Assembly: GCA_023262945.1 (NCBI GenBank)
Contig: JALQXY010000105.1
Span: 1-17,244 of the forward strand
DNA length: 17,244 nt
Direction of reading: 5' to 3'
DNA from: Rickettsiales bacterium
GTDB lineage: Bacteria > Pseudomonadota > Alphaproteobacteria > Rickettsiales > UBA1997
The position numbers and the translations under genes are program-made. Position 1 is the first letter of the stretch. Each line of letters begins with the position of its first letter. Positions 1 through 6,853 of the stretch are shown here, in pieces. The notes beneath the pieces were generated by a model. The model saw only the letters and a list, made by a program, of their open reading frames with translations. It had not been told where the DNA came from and did no database searches.

Positions 1-33
1 ATAAAAACTAAACAATCTGACTTTATCTTTTTG
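1..33 (+). repeat. Direct repeat copy 1 (33 bp)
   Basis: Begins ATAAAAACTAAACAAT and is repeated at 144-176 with two C/T differences (31 of 33 identical). It touches the window edge, so the repeat may extend leftwards. The two copies flank the palindromic repeat at 56-118. No coding sense is visible. Confidence 0.75.
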
Positions 34-55
34 GCTAAAAATCGCAAAAAGCCTT

Positions 56-77
56 AAGTCCTATAGGTATAGGACTT
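56..77. terminator. Palindromic hairpin, bidirectional terminator-like
   Basis: Perfect 10-bp arms AAGTCCTATA (56-65) and TATAGGACTT (68-77) around a GG centre; as a hairpin it would fold with about 8 pairs and a 6-nt loop. On the plus strand it is followed by GCATTTTTTAC, and on the minus strand by AAGGCTTTTTGC, so both directions carry a T tract. It lies downstream of the minus-strand xerC and could end that transcript. Terminator function is inferred, since the same hairpin is part of a dispersed repeat. Confidence 0.5.
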
Positions 78-118
78 GCATTTTTTACAATTTTTATCTC
101 AAAAATATTTTGTCATAT
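60..118 (+). repeat. 59-bp inverted repeat, left copy
   Basis: Matches the reverse complement of 3643-3701 at 56 of 59 positions (mismatches at 88, 89 and 114). It begins inside a perfect palindrome (56-77) and runs through a T tract and the AT-rich tail TCTCAAAAATATTTTG. The two copies point towards each other and enclose xerC, tRNA-Leu, uppP and the dnaE fragment. It looks like a small noncoding interspersed repeat. No transposase is present. Confidence 0.85.
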
Positions 119-143
119 TGTTTATTTTTAGATGGAAATTGGT

Positions 144-176
144 ATAAAAACTAAACAATTTGACTTTATTTTTTTG
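144..176 (+). repeat. Direct repeat copy 2 (33 bp)
   Basis: Second copy of the 1-33 repeat, in the same orientation, just downstream of the xerC stop codon. The sequence following each copy is different, so this is not a simple tandem duplication of the whole 143-bp unit. It is preceded by the motif GGAAATTGGTATAA (134-147), which recurs with one change at 13739-13752. Confidence 0.75.
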
Positions 177-204
177 ACATTCTTATTTTTTAAATTTTAG
201 TGTA

Positions 205-1167
205 TCATCTGATTTGAAATTTAGAATATGAATCAAGTAGTTTAGCTTTATTAACTTTGGTATAGCGTTCAGTGGTTGCTAGATTTTTATGACCCAATAA
301 TTGCTGAATCGATCTTATATCAGCTCCTGATTCTAAAAGATGGGTAGCAAATGAATGGCGAAAAGCATGAGGCGTAATTGATTCTGATAAATTTGAATTA
401 CGCCTAATATTTATAAGTAATTGATTAACGCAGCGTCTATTAAGCGCCTTTCCTGAATCATTTAAAAAAATTACTTGTTCATTATTTATAGAAAATGGTA
501 AGTTATCTAGATATTGTGTTATCTTTTTAATAATGATTGGCAATATAGGGATTACTCTTTCCACTCCGCCTTTTCCTAAAATATTTAAAGAATCTTTATT
601 GAAGCCATTTTGTATTATTGAATTTTTTGTTATTGATAAGACCTCAGATATTCTTAATCCACAACCATAAATAATAAAAATCAAAGCCTCATCTCTTTCA
701 TTCTTCCATTTTTCTTTGTGATTAGTAGAGATATATTTCAAAACTTTATCAATATCAACAACATCAATTGATTTGGCGATTGGCTTGGAAATTTTCGGTG
801 TTTTTATTTTCTTAATTTCATTGTTGTTTATATTGTAGTTGATTTCAAGAAATTTAAAAAATGATCTTACGGCTGATAAAGCGCGAGCATTAGATATATT
901 ATCATGATTTTTAAGTCTAAATGATAGCCAGCCACGAAAATCAACAAGCCTAGCATCTTGCAAAGCTTTGCTATCAATATCTTCTTTTATTTTTTGAGAT
1001 AAAAAATCAATAAAGCTATAAATATCACAAGCGTAAGCTTTTACAGTATTGATAGAATATCTTTTTTCAGAATAAATAAAACTTAGAAATTTAAGCAAAA
1101 TTTTACCACTAAAATGCTCATCGATATTTTTTGGTAAAATGTTAGTTGACAATTCATTGATTATCAT
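205..1167 (-). CDS. xerC: Tyrosine recombinase XerC
   Basis: A 320-residue site-specific tyrosine recombinase of the Xer type, which with XerD resolves chromosome dimers at dif during division. The N-terminal SAM-like core-binding domain (about 22-112) includes SALSAVRSFFKFL-type sequence. The C-terminal catalytic domain shows the full active-site set: R172 in GCGLRISE, K199 in GKGGVER, H267 and R270 in HAFRHSFATHLL, H293 in LGHKN and the nucleophile Y302 in ERYTKV. Length and the YGCGLRISE and PHAFRHSFATHLLESGADIR wording fit housekeeping alphaproteobacterial XerC better than a phage integrase. The start ATG at 1167 has no clear Shine-Dalgarno. The gene lies inside a segment bounded by inverted repeats, so an additional local role cannot be excluded, but nothing shows one. 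XerD is not in the window. Confidence 0.9.
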   Translation of the reverse strand: MIINELSTNILPKNIDEHFSGKILLKFLSFIYSEKRYSINTVKAYACDIYSFIDFLSQKIKEDIDSKALQDARLVDFRGWLSFRLKNHDNISNARALSAVRSFFKFLEINYNINNNEIKKIKTPKISKPIAKSIDVVDIDKVLKYISTNHKEKWKNERDEALIFIIYGCGLRISEVLSITKNSIIQNGFNKDSLNILGKGGVERVIPILPIIIKKITQYLDNLPFSINNEQVIFLNDSGKALNRRCVNQLLINIRRNSNLSESITPHAFRHSFATHLLESGADIRSIQQLLGHKNLATTERYTKVNKAKLLDSYSKFQIR

Positions 1168-1255
1168 AATAATTTTAGTCTTGTAATTAGCTTAATTTAT
1201 AAATTTGATCTTTTTAATTGTTATTAGTTTTAATTATAAATTAAAAAATACAAAA

Positions 1256-1282
1256 TTAACAATTAAAGACATTTATTATACT
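1256..1282 (+). promoter_or_regulatory. Possible promoter of tRNA-Leu
   Basis: TTAACA (1256-1261) and TATACT (1277-1282) resemble -35 and -10 boxes with a short 15-nt spacer, ending 15 nt before the tRNA 5' end. The background is very AT-rich, so chance matches are common. Confidence 0.35.
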
Positions 1283-1297
1283 TAATAAATATTACTT

Positions 1298-1385
1298 GCC
1301 TTCGTGGTGGAATTGGTAGACACGACAGACTCAAAATCTGTTGCCCCTTAAAGGCGTGTCCGTTCGAGTCGGACCGGAGGTACCA
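1298..1385 (+). tRNA. tRNA-Leu, anticodon CAA
   Basis: Folds as a type II tRNA of 88 nt. The acceptor stem pairs GCCTTCG with CGGAGGT, including the G1-U72 pair also seen in E. coli tRNA-Leu(UAA), then discriminator A73 and an encoded CCA (1383-1385). The D arm contains GGTGGAATTGGTAGACAC. The anticodon stem is ACAGA/TCTGT around loop CTCAAAA with anticodon CAA at 1332-1334, reading UUG. A long variable arm (TGCCCCTTAAAGGCG) and a T arm with stem GTCCG/CGGAC and loop TTCGAGT complete it. The long variable arm and anticodon agree on leucine. Confidence 0.97.
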
Positions 1386-1589
1386 CTTATACTATTCTAT
1401 AAATTAAAACTAATTACTTAATATTTATTGTTTTTATTTTTCGATTTAAAAACAAATATTTATAATATGATAATTTGATTTATGGAAATATTATTAAATT
1501 TATGATAAAATAATTAATTAATTTTTTAATTATTTTGATTCTGTAATTTCTTTTATTTTACCTATTTATATATTATTTTCCATTCTATC

Positions 1590-2387
1590 GTGTATTTTGC
1601 TGATATATACAAAGCTATCATTCTTGGATTGATTGAAGGATTAACAGAGTTTATCCCCGTATCTTCAACGGCTCACCTTATTTTATCTTCACAATTTATT
1701 AATTTTAATAACATTCAAAACAATCTTTTTGAGGTTACTATTCAAGCTGGAGCAATTTTTGCCATTTGCCTTATATACAAAGAAAAGCTTTTTAATACCG
1801 TTAAAGATTACAAAAATCCCAAACAACAAAAATTTGTAATCAATATAATATTAGCATTCTTACCTGCAGCAATAATTGGTCTTTTGATTCACGGATTTAT
1901 AAAACAATATTTATTTTCAAATTTAGTTATAGCAATATCCTTGATTTTAGGAGGCATAATAATGATTATAGTTGAAAGAAAGTCGCAATATGAAAAAGTA
2001 GTCGATGATATTAACGATATTTCATACAAAACAGCTATCAAAATTGGTTTATTTCAATGTTTAGCAATGGTTCCTGGCGTTTCTAGATCAGGATCTACTA
2101 TAATTGGCGGTCTTTTATGCGGCTTAAGTCGTAAAATATCTACCGAATTTTCTTTTTTATTAGCAATTCCAACTATATTAGCAGCTTGTTTTTATGATCT
2201 ATATAAAAATATCGAATCTGTTAATATACAAGATATAGAATTAATATTAATTGGATTATTATCTTCTTTTATTTCTTCACTAATTGTTATCAAGTGGCTT
2301 ATTAAATTTATCACCACTAATAAATTCACTTCATTTGCTTTATATCGTATAGTTTTAGGAATTGCTATCATAATATTTGTTATCTAA
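1590..2387 (+). CDS. uppP: Undecaprenyl-diphosphatase (UppP/BacA)
   Basis: Membrane phosphatase of the BacA family, 265 residues. It dephosphorylates undecaprenyl pyrophosphate to recycle the lipid carrier for peptidoglycan and other surface glycans; overproduction of the family gives bacitracin resistance. Both signature regions are present: EGLTEFIPVSSTAHL (16-30) with acidic residues E16 and E20 and S26, and PGVSRSGST (162-170) with catalytic R166, followed by FSFLLAIPT. The profile is hydrophobic throughout, with about eight membrane segments. The start is GTG, which gives the usual N-terminus with the EGLTEF motif at residue 16. There is no Shine-Dalgarno. The C-terminus ends normally for the family (ALYRIVLG and a short tail), so this gene is complete. 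Its TAA stop overlaps the ATG of the dnaE fragment by one base. Confidence 0.93.
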   Translation: MYFADIYKAIILGLIEGLTEFIPVSSTAHLILSSQFINFNNIQNNLFEVTIQAGAIFAICLIYKEKLFNTVKDYKNPKQQKFVINIILAFLPAAIIGLLIHGFIKQYLFSNLVIAISLILGGIIMIIVERKSQYEKVVDDINDISYKTAIKIGLFQCLAMVPGVSRSGSTIIGGLLCGLSRKISTEFSFLLAIPTILAACFYDLYKNIESVNIQDIELILIGLLSSFISSLIVIKWLIKFITTNKFTSFALYRIVLGIAIIIFVI

Positions 2388-3535
2388 TGAGTGTAGACGA
2401 TAATAAAAAATACGCAATTAGATTTGGACTCGGAGCTATCAAGGCCGTTGGTATAAAAATGATGGAAAATGCGGTTATAAATCGTCAAGATAATGGTAGA
2501 TTTATTGATATATATGATTTTGCTGAAAGATTAGATCCGAAAGCAATTAATAAAAAAACTATTGAAGCTTTAGCAAAATCAGGAGCTTTTGATGATATAG
2601 AAAAAAATCGCCGCAAAGTAGCCGAGTCATTTGATATATTATCAGGCTACGCTAATGAAAAAAAAGAACAAAGCGAAAGCAATCAAATGAGTTTATTTGA
2701 TAATATTTCCGAAATAGATCAAAAACCGAAACTTAAAGAAATTCAAGATTGGGATAAAATTAATCGTTTACAATATGAATTTGAAGCTTTTGGCTTTTTT
2801 TTAAACGAACATCCAATAGATGATTATATAGAACAACTTAAAAAAAGAGGGATAATTTTTTCTAACAAGATTTCTAATAGTGACCTTGAAGATAATATTT
2901 TGGTTAAAATTTCTGGCGTTGTTTGCGTTTCTAAACATCGATCAGGATCAAGAGGAAGATTTGCTTACCTAACCATATCGGATCCTTATGGAATTTTTGA
3001 AGCTACGATTTTTGACGAAGCACTAATTAACTCGGCGCGAGATATTTTGACTAGTGGCACTTTAGTTGTTTTAACTTGTTTAATAAAAAAAGATGATGGC
3101 GGATCAAAAATATTAATTAGAGAAGTAGCAAAATTAGAGGATTTCATTAAAAATAATGAAGCTAATAAAGAAAACTTTGAAGATATCAAAAAACTACCCG
3201 CCTCTAGAAAGTCAAAAAAAGATATCAATGATCCGATAGATATTAAGTATAATCCAAAAGAAAATCATGGCAACGATTTAACGACAAAGCCAGTAAAGAA
3301 AATTATTAAAAATATTGATATTATCATCAAAGATCGCGACCCCATAATACCACTTAAATCAATCTTATCACAAAATTTATCCTTCAATGAAGAAGATAAT
3401 AGCAGAGTTATAATATCAGTGTTAACTAATGGTAAATTCTCTAAAATAGAATTAGGAAAAAGATATCTTCTTGATCAAAATGATGTTATTAAAATAAAAG
3501 CTATTAAATCAGTTATAGATGTTGAGTCTTGCTAA
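2387..3535 (+). CDS. Stand-alone C-terminal part of DNA polymerase III alpha subunit (DnaE fragment)
   Basis: 382 residues matching only the C-terminal third of bacterial DnaE. Seen in order: a helix-hairpin-helix start with FGLGAIKAVG (13-22); the segment IYDFAERLDPKAINKKTIEALAKSGAFD (42-69); the clamp-binding motif QMSLFD (100-105), at the place of QADMF in E. coli DnaE; EFEAFGFFLNEHPIDDYI (131-148); an OB-fold domain (about 171-250, ILVKISGVV through YLTISDPYGIFEATIF to ILIREV); and a divergent C-terminal domain (about 300-380) in the tau-binding position. The PHP domain and the palm, thumb and finger domains with the catalytic aspartates are absent, so it cannot polymerise DNA. The homology starts at about codon 2, directly on the uppP stop (TAATG). 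The frame is open throughout with no stop or obvious decay. It could be one half of a split dnaE, a truncated duplicate, or a regulatory clamp/tau-binding protein. I see no intein sequence at its N-terminus. Family assignment is firm; function is unknown. Confidence 0.85.
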   Translation: MSVDDNKKYAIRFGLGAIKAVGIKMMENAVINRQDNGRFIDIYDFAERLDPKAINKKTIEALAKSGAFDDIEKNRRKVAESFDILSGYANEKKEQSESNQMSLFDNISEIDQKPKLKEIQDWDKINRLQYEFEAFGFFLNEHPIDDYIEQLKKRGIIFSNKISNSDLEDNILVKISGVVCVSKHRSGSRGRFAYLTISDPYGIFEATIFDEALINSARDILTSGTLVVLTCLIKKDDGGSKILIREVAKLEDFIKNNEANKENFEDIKKLPASRKSKKDINDPIDIKYNPKENHGNDLTTKPVKKIIKNIDIIIKDRDPIIPLKSILSQNLSFNEEDNSRVIISVLTNGKFSKIELGKRYLLDQNDVIKIKAIKSVIDVESC

Positions 3536-3642
3536 GTGATTCATAAGAAAGTAAGTGATTTAGGTAAACTTATCGTGACGAATTTAATGCTTCTTTAATA
3601 CCAATTATCATAATTAATACTATTTCCATAAATTAAATACTC

Positions 3643-3701
3643 ATATTACAAAATATTTTTGAGATAAAAATTACAAAAAATGCAAGTCCTATACCTATAG
3701 G
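3643..3701 (-). repeat. 59-bp inverted repeat, right copy
   Basis: Reverse-complement partner of 60-118 (56 of 59 identical). This copy stops in the middle of the palindrome: AAGTCCTATA (3684-3693), CC, then TATAGG, where the remaining arm bases are replaced by TGGT. Its right edge overlaps the last codons and stop of the persulfide dioxygenase gene (stop at 3695-3697). The rest of 3536-3694 is AT-rich and I see no gene in it. Confidence 0.85.
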
Positions 3702-4552
3702 TGGTATAATACATCTATTGGAATTTTAATATACTTAGTTTTATTACTTTCTACTTCTCCAAATGAACCAGCTCTTAAGTTAAATTGAATTGATGGAAGT
3801 AGCAATTTTGGTACGGGCAAATTTTTATCTCTTTTACTTCTAGCTTTAATATATTGTTCTTCATTAATGTTTTGAGATAACATAGTATTTTTCTCTTTTT
3901 GTTCTTTAATAGTAATTAAAGGATTTGGTAAATTATTATTTTCAGGATAATCATGTCCAACATATATTTTATAATCATCTGGTAGGGAATAAATTTTCTG
4001 AATCGAATTATATAAATCTCTAGCGCTACCTCCAGGAAAATCGCATCTAGCCGTACCAAGATATGATTGAAATATAGTATCTCCTGCAAAAATATTATCT
4101 TTTATCAAATAACAACAACATGCTGGAGTGTGGCCTGGAGTATACATTACTTTTAGATCCAAATTGCCAATTTTTATTATCTCTTCATCTTGTAATAGTT
4201 TATCAAAATCAGATCCATCAATTTTGATATTGTTATTAAAAATTGGTGACCAAAACTTTGCCACTTTTATAATATTTTTACCAATCGCAACCCTGCCACC
4301 AATATTACTTTTTAAATATTGCGCTGCAGTTAAATGATCCGCATGAGCATGTGTTTCTAATATCCATTCATTTTTTAAATTATTTTCTTTAATATAAGAT
4401 ACTAATTGATCTGCTGATGCTGTTGAAGTTGAGCCTGAAAATTGATTATAATTAAGAACTGAGTCAATTATTGCTGATTTTCTTGTCTCCTCATCACTTA
4501 CGATATAAGTAAAAGTTGAAGTATCCTGATCAAAAAAATATTTTATCTTCAT
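3695..4552 (-). CDS. Persulfide dioxygenase-like metallo-beta-lactamase-fold protein (Blh/ETHE1 type)
   Basis: 285-residue MBL-fold protein of the bacterial persulfide dioxygenase group, whose members oxidise glutathione persulfide to sulfite using one iron. Metal ligands are visible: H68, H70, D72 and H73 in THAHADHL, H141 in TPGHTP, D158 in FAGDTIF and H200 in VGHDY. The signature GTARCDFPGGSARDLYNSI (from 166) is typical of this group and not of glyoxalase II or beta-lactamases. It is last in the operon rhodanese, TauE/SafE, MBL and its ATG overlaps the TauE stop in ATGA. Homologues usually end at the IPLxxL-type stretch matching KIPIDVL here; the extra Y-H-L and the TAG stop come from, or abut, the repeat at 3643-3701. 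Cytoplasmic: no signal peptide. Confidence 0.88.
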   Translation of the reverse strand: MKIKYFFDQDTSTFTYIVSDEETRKSAIIDSVLNYNQFSGSTSTASADQLVSYIKENNLKNEWILETHAHADHLTAAQYLKSNIGGRVAIGKNIIKVAKFWSPIFNNNIKIDGSDFDKLLQDEEIIKIGNLDLKVMYTPGHTPACCCYLIKDNIFAGDTIFQSYLGTARCDFPGGSARDLYNSIQKIYSLPDDYKIYVGHDYPENNNLPNPLITIKEQKEKNTMLSQNINEEQYIKARSKRDKNLPVPKLLLPSIQFNLRAGSFGEVESNKTKYIKIPIDVLYHL

Positions 4553-5352
4553 AATAGTGTTTCTTTAATTATTATTATAATTGAAATAACCATAACGAAA
4601 TATCCAAAACCCTTTTTAATGTAATTAGAATCGAAATATTTACCTAAAAATAGCCCAAAATAGATACCGATTGATGCTGTAATTATCAAATAAAAGGCTA
4701 AAAAATAATCCAAATTAACATTAGATTGAATATCTCCAATAAAACCAAAAATTGATTTTAATGCAATTATTACTAAAGAAGTTCCTATTGCTGATTTAAT
4801 ATCTATTTTGTTTAATAATACTAAAGCTGGAACTATTAGAAAACCACCTCCAGCACCTATTAGAGCAGTCAAAACACCGATTAAAGATGATTCAAATACA
4901 ATTAAAATATTTTTAATATAAGGATTAATTAAGATTTTTTTCTTACTATCTTTTGATTTTTTATCAGAATTTTTAATCATAAAAAATGATGTCAAAAACA
5001 TCATAAATGAAAATAAAGATAAAATAAATAAATCTTTGGTAATTATTAAGTCCAAAAATTTAAAATCATTAGGAATTGCTGGTAATATAAATCTTCTTGT
5101 TAAATAAACAGTAATTATTGAAGGAATGGCAAATTTAAACGCTATATTGAAATCAATTTTCTTTTTACGAAAATAAAAAAAAGATCCAATTAAAGCAGTA
5201 AAACCAACTAACAGCAAAGAATAGCTGGTTGATAAAACAGAATTTATTTTAAATAAATAAACAAAAATCGGCACCGTAAGAATAGATCCTCCCGCTCCTA
5301 TCAGGCCAAGAATGACACCCATTAACAATATTGATAAAAATCCTAAAATCAT
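4549..5352 (-). CDS. TauE/SafE-family sulfite/sulfur-anion exporter
   Basis: Integral membrane protein of the TauE/SafE family (DUF81), members of which export sulfite, sulfoacetate or related anions. Two internal repeats carry the family glycine motif, LGLIGAGGSILTVP near the N-terminus and ALIGAGGGFLIVP mid-protein, with about eight hydrophobic segments and a lysine-rich loop (KNSDKKSKDSKKK) between the halves. I prefer the ATG at 5352 (267 residues), 4 nt after the rhodanese stop, since it opens directly into the first membrane segment. An in-frame ATG at 5382 would add ten polar residues and overlap the rhodanese gene by 26 nt. Its position between rhodanese and persulfide dioxygenase suggests it removes the sulfite made by the latter. 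This role is inferred from bigR-type operons. Confidence 0.87.
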   Translation of the reverse strand: MILGFLSILLMGVILGLIGAGGSILTVPIFVYLFKINSVLSTSYSLLLVGFTALIGSFFYFRKKKIDFNIAFKFAIPSIITVYLTRRFILPAIPNDFKFLDLIITKDLFILSLFSFMMFLTSFFMIKNSDKKSKDSKKKILINPYIKNILIVFESSLIGVLTALIGAGGGFLIVPALVLLNKIDIKSAIGTSLVIIALKSIFGFIGDIQSNVNLDYFLAFYLIITASIGIYFGLFLGKYFDSNYIKKGFGYFVMVISIIIIIKETLL

Positions 5353-5356
5353 AAAA

Positions 5357-5884
5357 TTATTTATTCCAAGGCATTTTGGCAATCAGTTTAGCCATACCGC
5401 ACCAACCAGTTAATCCTGCATTCAACAGTCCTAATCCTGCAATTAAAGGTAGAAATAAATATAACGGATTTTGTAGAAAATAATACAATCCTAACCCAGA
5501 TAAAATAATAAAACTTATTGTTATTTGAGTTTGTCTTTCTAGCGGCAATAAATTAACTTTAGATATTGTTGACAGATCTGCACTTTTCCAAGAATCAATT
5601 CCCCCTTGTAAGCTATAAACATCAAAATCAATATCTTTGTTAGCAATTTTTTCACAAGCCATTAAAGATCTTTTGCCAGATTTGCAATGAAAAACTAATT
5701 TTTTGCCTTTATCCCAAAAAGAAAGGATTTTATCAATTTCTACTTGCGCTAAAGGAATATTTTTTGCATCAGGAATTGAGCAAGATTTATGTTCAACCAT
5801 TTCTCTAACGTCAATTAAAATAGCTTCATTATTATCAAGCCATTTTTTTAAAGTTGAGGGATCGATATTTTTAATATTTGTCAT
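5357..5884 (-). CDS. Membrane-anchored rhodanese (YgaP-like, rhodanese plus DUF2892)
   Basis: 175 residues. A single rhodanese domain (about 1-105) has the active-site loop CKSGKRS with catalytic C67, plus IDVRE and LQGGIDSWK motifs, so it should carry persulfide sulfur. It is followed by LERQ and two hydrophobic segments (about 122-157), then the conserved ending LTGWCGMAKLIAKMPWNK typical of the DUF2892 membrane domain in YgaP-like proteins. First gene of a three-gene minus-strand operon, 4 nt ahead of the TauE gene. It is likely held at the inner membrane with the catalytic domain in the cytoplasm, handing sulfane sulfur to the persulfide dioxygenase pathway. The start ATG has no Shine-Dalgarno. 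No ArsR/BigR-like regulator gene accompanies it. Confidence 0.9.
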   Translation of the reverse strand: MTNIKNIDPSTLKKWLDNNEAILIDVREMVEHKSCSIPDAKNIPLAQVEIDKILSFWDKGKKLVFHCKSGKRSLMACEKIANKDIDFDVYSLQGGIDSWKSADLSTISKVNLLPLERQTQITISFIILSGLGLYYFLQNPLYLFLPLIAGLGLLNAGLTGWCGMAKLIAKMPWNK

Positions 5885-6255
5885 TAATTTATGTAAATTT
5901 ATTTTTTATAAAAAGCCTTTAGTAATTAAAATCTTGAATTTTTTCTTAGCTTTAAATCGAATTAGTCAATTTTTTAAACAATAAAAGAGAAAAAAATGAA
6001 TGATTTTCATTACAAAACAAAGCAATATATTTTAAATCAAAATTAATATTGTCTTTTAATAAATAGCTATCATTATTTGCTGCAAAAAATTGTCCTTTAA
6101 ATTGTTTCTCATATTTAAATTTGATCTTTAACGAAGTCACTTTTTAATATAAATAACTTTTTTAAAAAAAATTTATAAATATAAAACTTATAGCTAGAGC
6201 TTTTTATAAATGATTTGACTAAAGATAATAAATAATTAATAAATTTACAAAAATT
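5885..6255. other. Divergent intergenic region
   Basis: About 370 bases of very AT-rich sequence between the rhodanese operon (leftwards) and the lipoprotein operon (rightwards), so it should hold promoters for both. A 62-codon minus-strand frame starting with GTG (5952-6140) shows no recognisable domain and is not supported as a gene; it might be a remnant. A short AGCT-AG-AGCT palindrome lies at 6192-6201. No clear operator could be identified. Confidence 0.5.
6215..6242 (+). promoter_or_regulatory. Possible promoter of the lipoprotein operon
   Basis: TTGACT (6215-6220) and TAATAA (6237-6242) with a 16-nt spacer, ending 13 nt before the ATG at 6256. The -35 match is good; the -10 is ordinary for AT-rich DNA. 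Confidence 0.35.
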
Positions 6256-6849
6256 ATGAATAAAATAAAATTGATAAAAATATTCACCATATTATTCTTG
6301 ATGCCTTCATTTATCTCTTCTTGTATACAAAAAATTGAAGCCCCACAAGCAAAGCCTGCAATCGAAAATTCTTCAGAATTGCCAGATTGGGTATTAAATC
6401 CTCAATCTGACGAAGGTGTTACAGCAGTTGGAATTGCTGCTAAATCTCGTGGTGGTATACAATTTCAAATTCCAAAAGCAGAGTTAAATGGCAAATCCAA
6501 CATAGCTTCTATAATACAATCAAAAATTAGCAGATTAACCAAAAACTCACTTAGATCAGCCAGTGTTAATGACAACGAAGATATAGAAGACTTTTTTGCA
6601 CAAGCCACTAAGGAGGTGGTAAAGGATTTACCATTATCTGGTATAAAGAGAATCAACCTGCATCAAGGAAAAGATGGCACATTATACGTACAAATGTTGT
6701 TAACTAATAAAGATTATACCAGCTTTATTGCCAATGGTCAAAAAACCTTTGAGTCAATGTTAAAACAATCAAATATAGGCCAAGGAAACATTAATAAATC
6801 ACAAGAAGCTTCCAAAGCTTTATTTGATGAATTAGCTAATGAGAAATAA
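6256..6849 (+). CDS. LPP20-like outer-membrane lipoprotein
   Basis: 197 residues with a lipoprotein signal peptide: basic MNKIKLIK, hydrophobic core, then lipobox I-S-S-C with acylated C23. The mature protein begins with a proline-rich linker and the LPP20-type opening ELPDWVLNPQ (41-50), followed by AVGIAA, an alpha-helical stretch with SxIxSKISRLT, and a strand ending DGTLYVQMLLT. That order (W-x-x-NP, VG-A, helix, YV-x-x-L) is typical of the LPP20 family, which includes Helicobacter Lpp20 and Vibrio FlgP. Unlike usual members, a Gly/Gln-rich insert GGIQFQIPK replaces the standard AR helix start. First gene of the eight-gene run; it has its own likely promoter. A similar domain recurs in the third gene. 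Exact function is unknown. Confidence 0.7.
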   Translation: MNKIKLIKIFTILFLMPSFISSCIQKIEAPQAKPAIENSSELPDWVLNPQSDEGVTAVGIAAKSRGGIQFQIPKAELNGKSNIASIIQSKISRLTKNSLRSASVNDNEDIEDFFAQATKEVVKDLPLSGIKRINLHQGKDGTLYVQMLLTNKDYTSFIANGQKTFESMLKQSNIGQGNINKSQEASKALFDELANEK

Positions 6850-6853
6850 AAGT

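Noticed and set aside
56..77. dif site for XerC/XerD
   Set aside because: The palindrome has 10-bp arms and a 2-bp centre, unlike the 11-6-11 dif layout, and it recurs as part of a longer repeat.
205..1385. XerC plus tRNA-Leu as an integrative element with the tRNA as attachment site
   Set aside because: The recombinase reads as housekeeping XerC, and I found no second copy of the tRNA 3' end in the window. No phage or conjugation genes are present.
2387..2450. Split-intein DnaE of the cyanobacterial type
   Set aside because: The fragment starts directly in DnaE sequence; there is no intein C-terminal domain and no His-Asn followed by Cys or Ser junction.
2986..3228. 80-codon minus-strand frame
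   Set aside because: Lies wholly inside the dnaE fragment on the other strand and has no family features; a shadow frame.
4128..4337. 69-codon plus-strand frame
   Set aside because: Antisense to the persulfide dioxygenase catalytic region; a shadow frame.
5952..6140. 62-codon minus-strand frame ahead of the rhodanese gene
   Set aside because: GTG start, no recognisable domain, no coupling to its neighbour, and low-complexity AT-rich composition. Kept only as a possible remnant.
6610..6620. Strong Shine-Dalgarno-like AAGGAGGTGG
   Set aside because: It lies in the middle of the LPP20-like coding sequence with no start codon or gene behind it.
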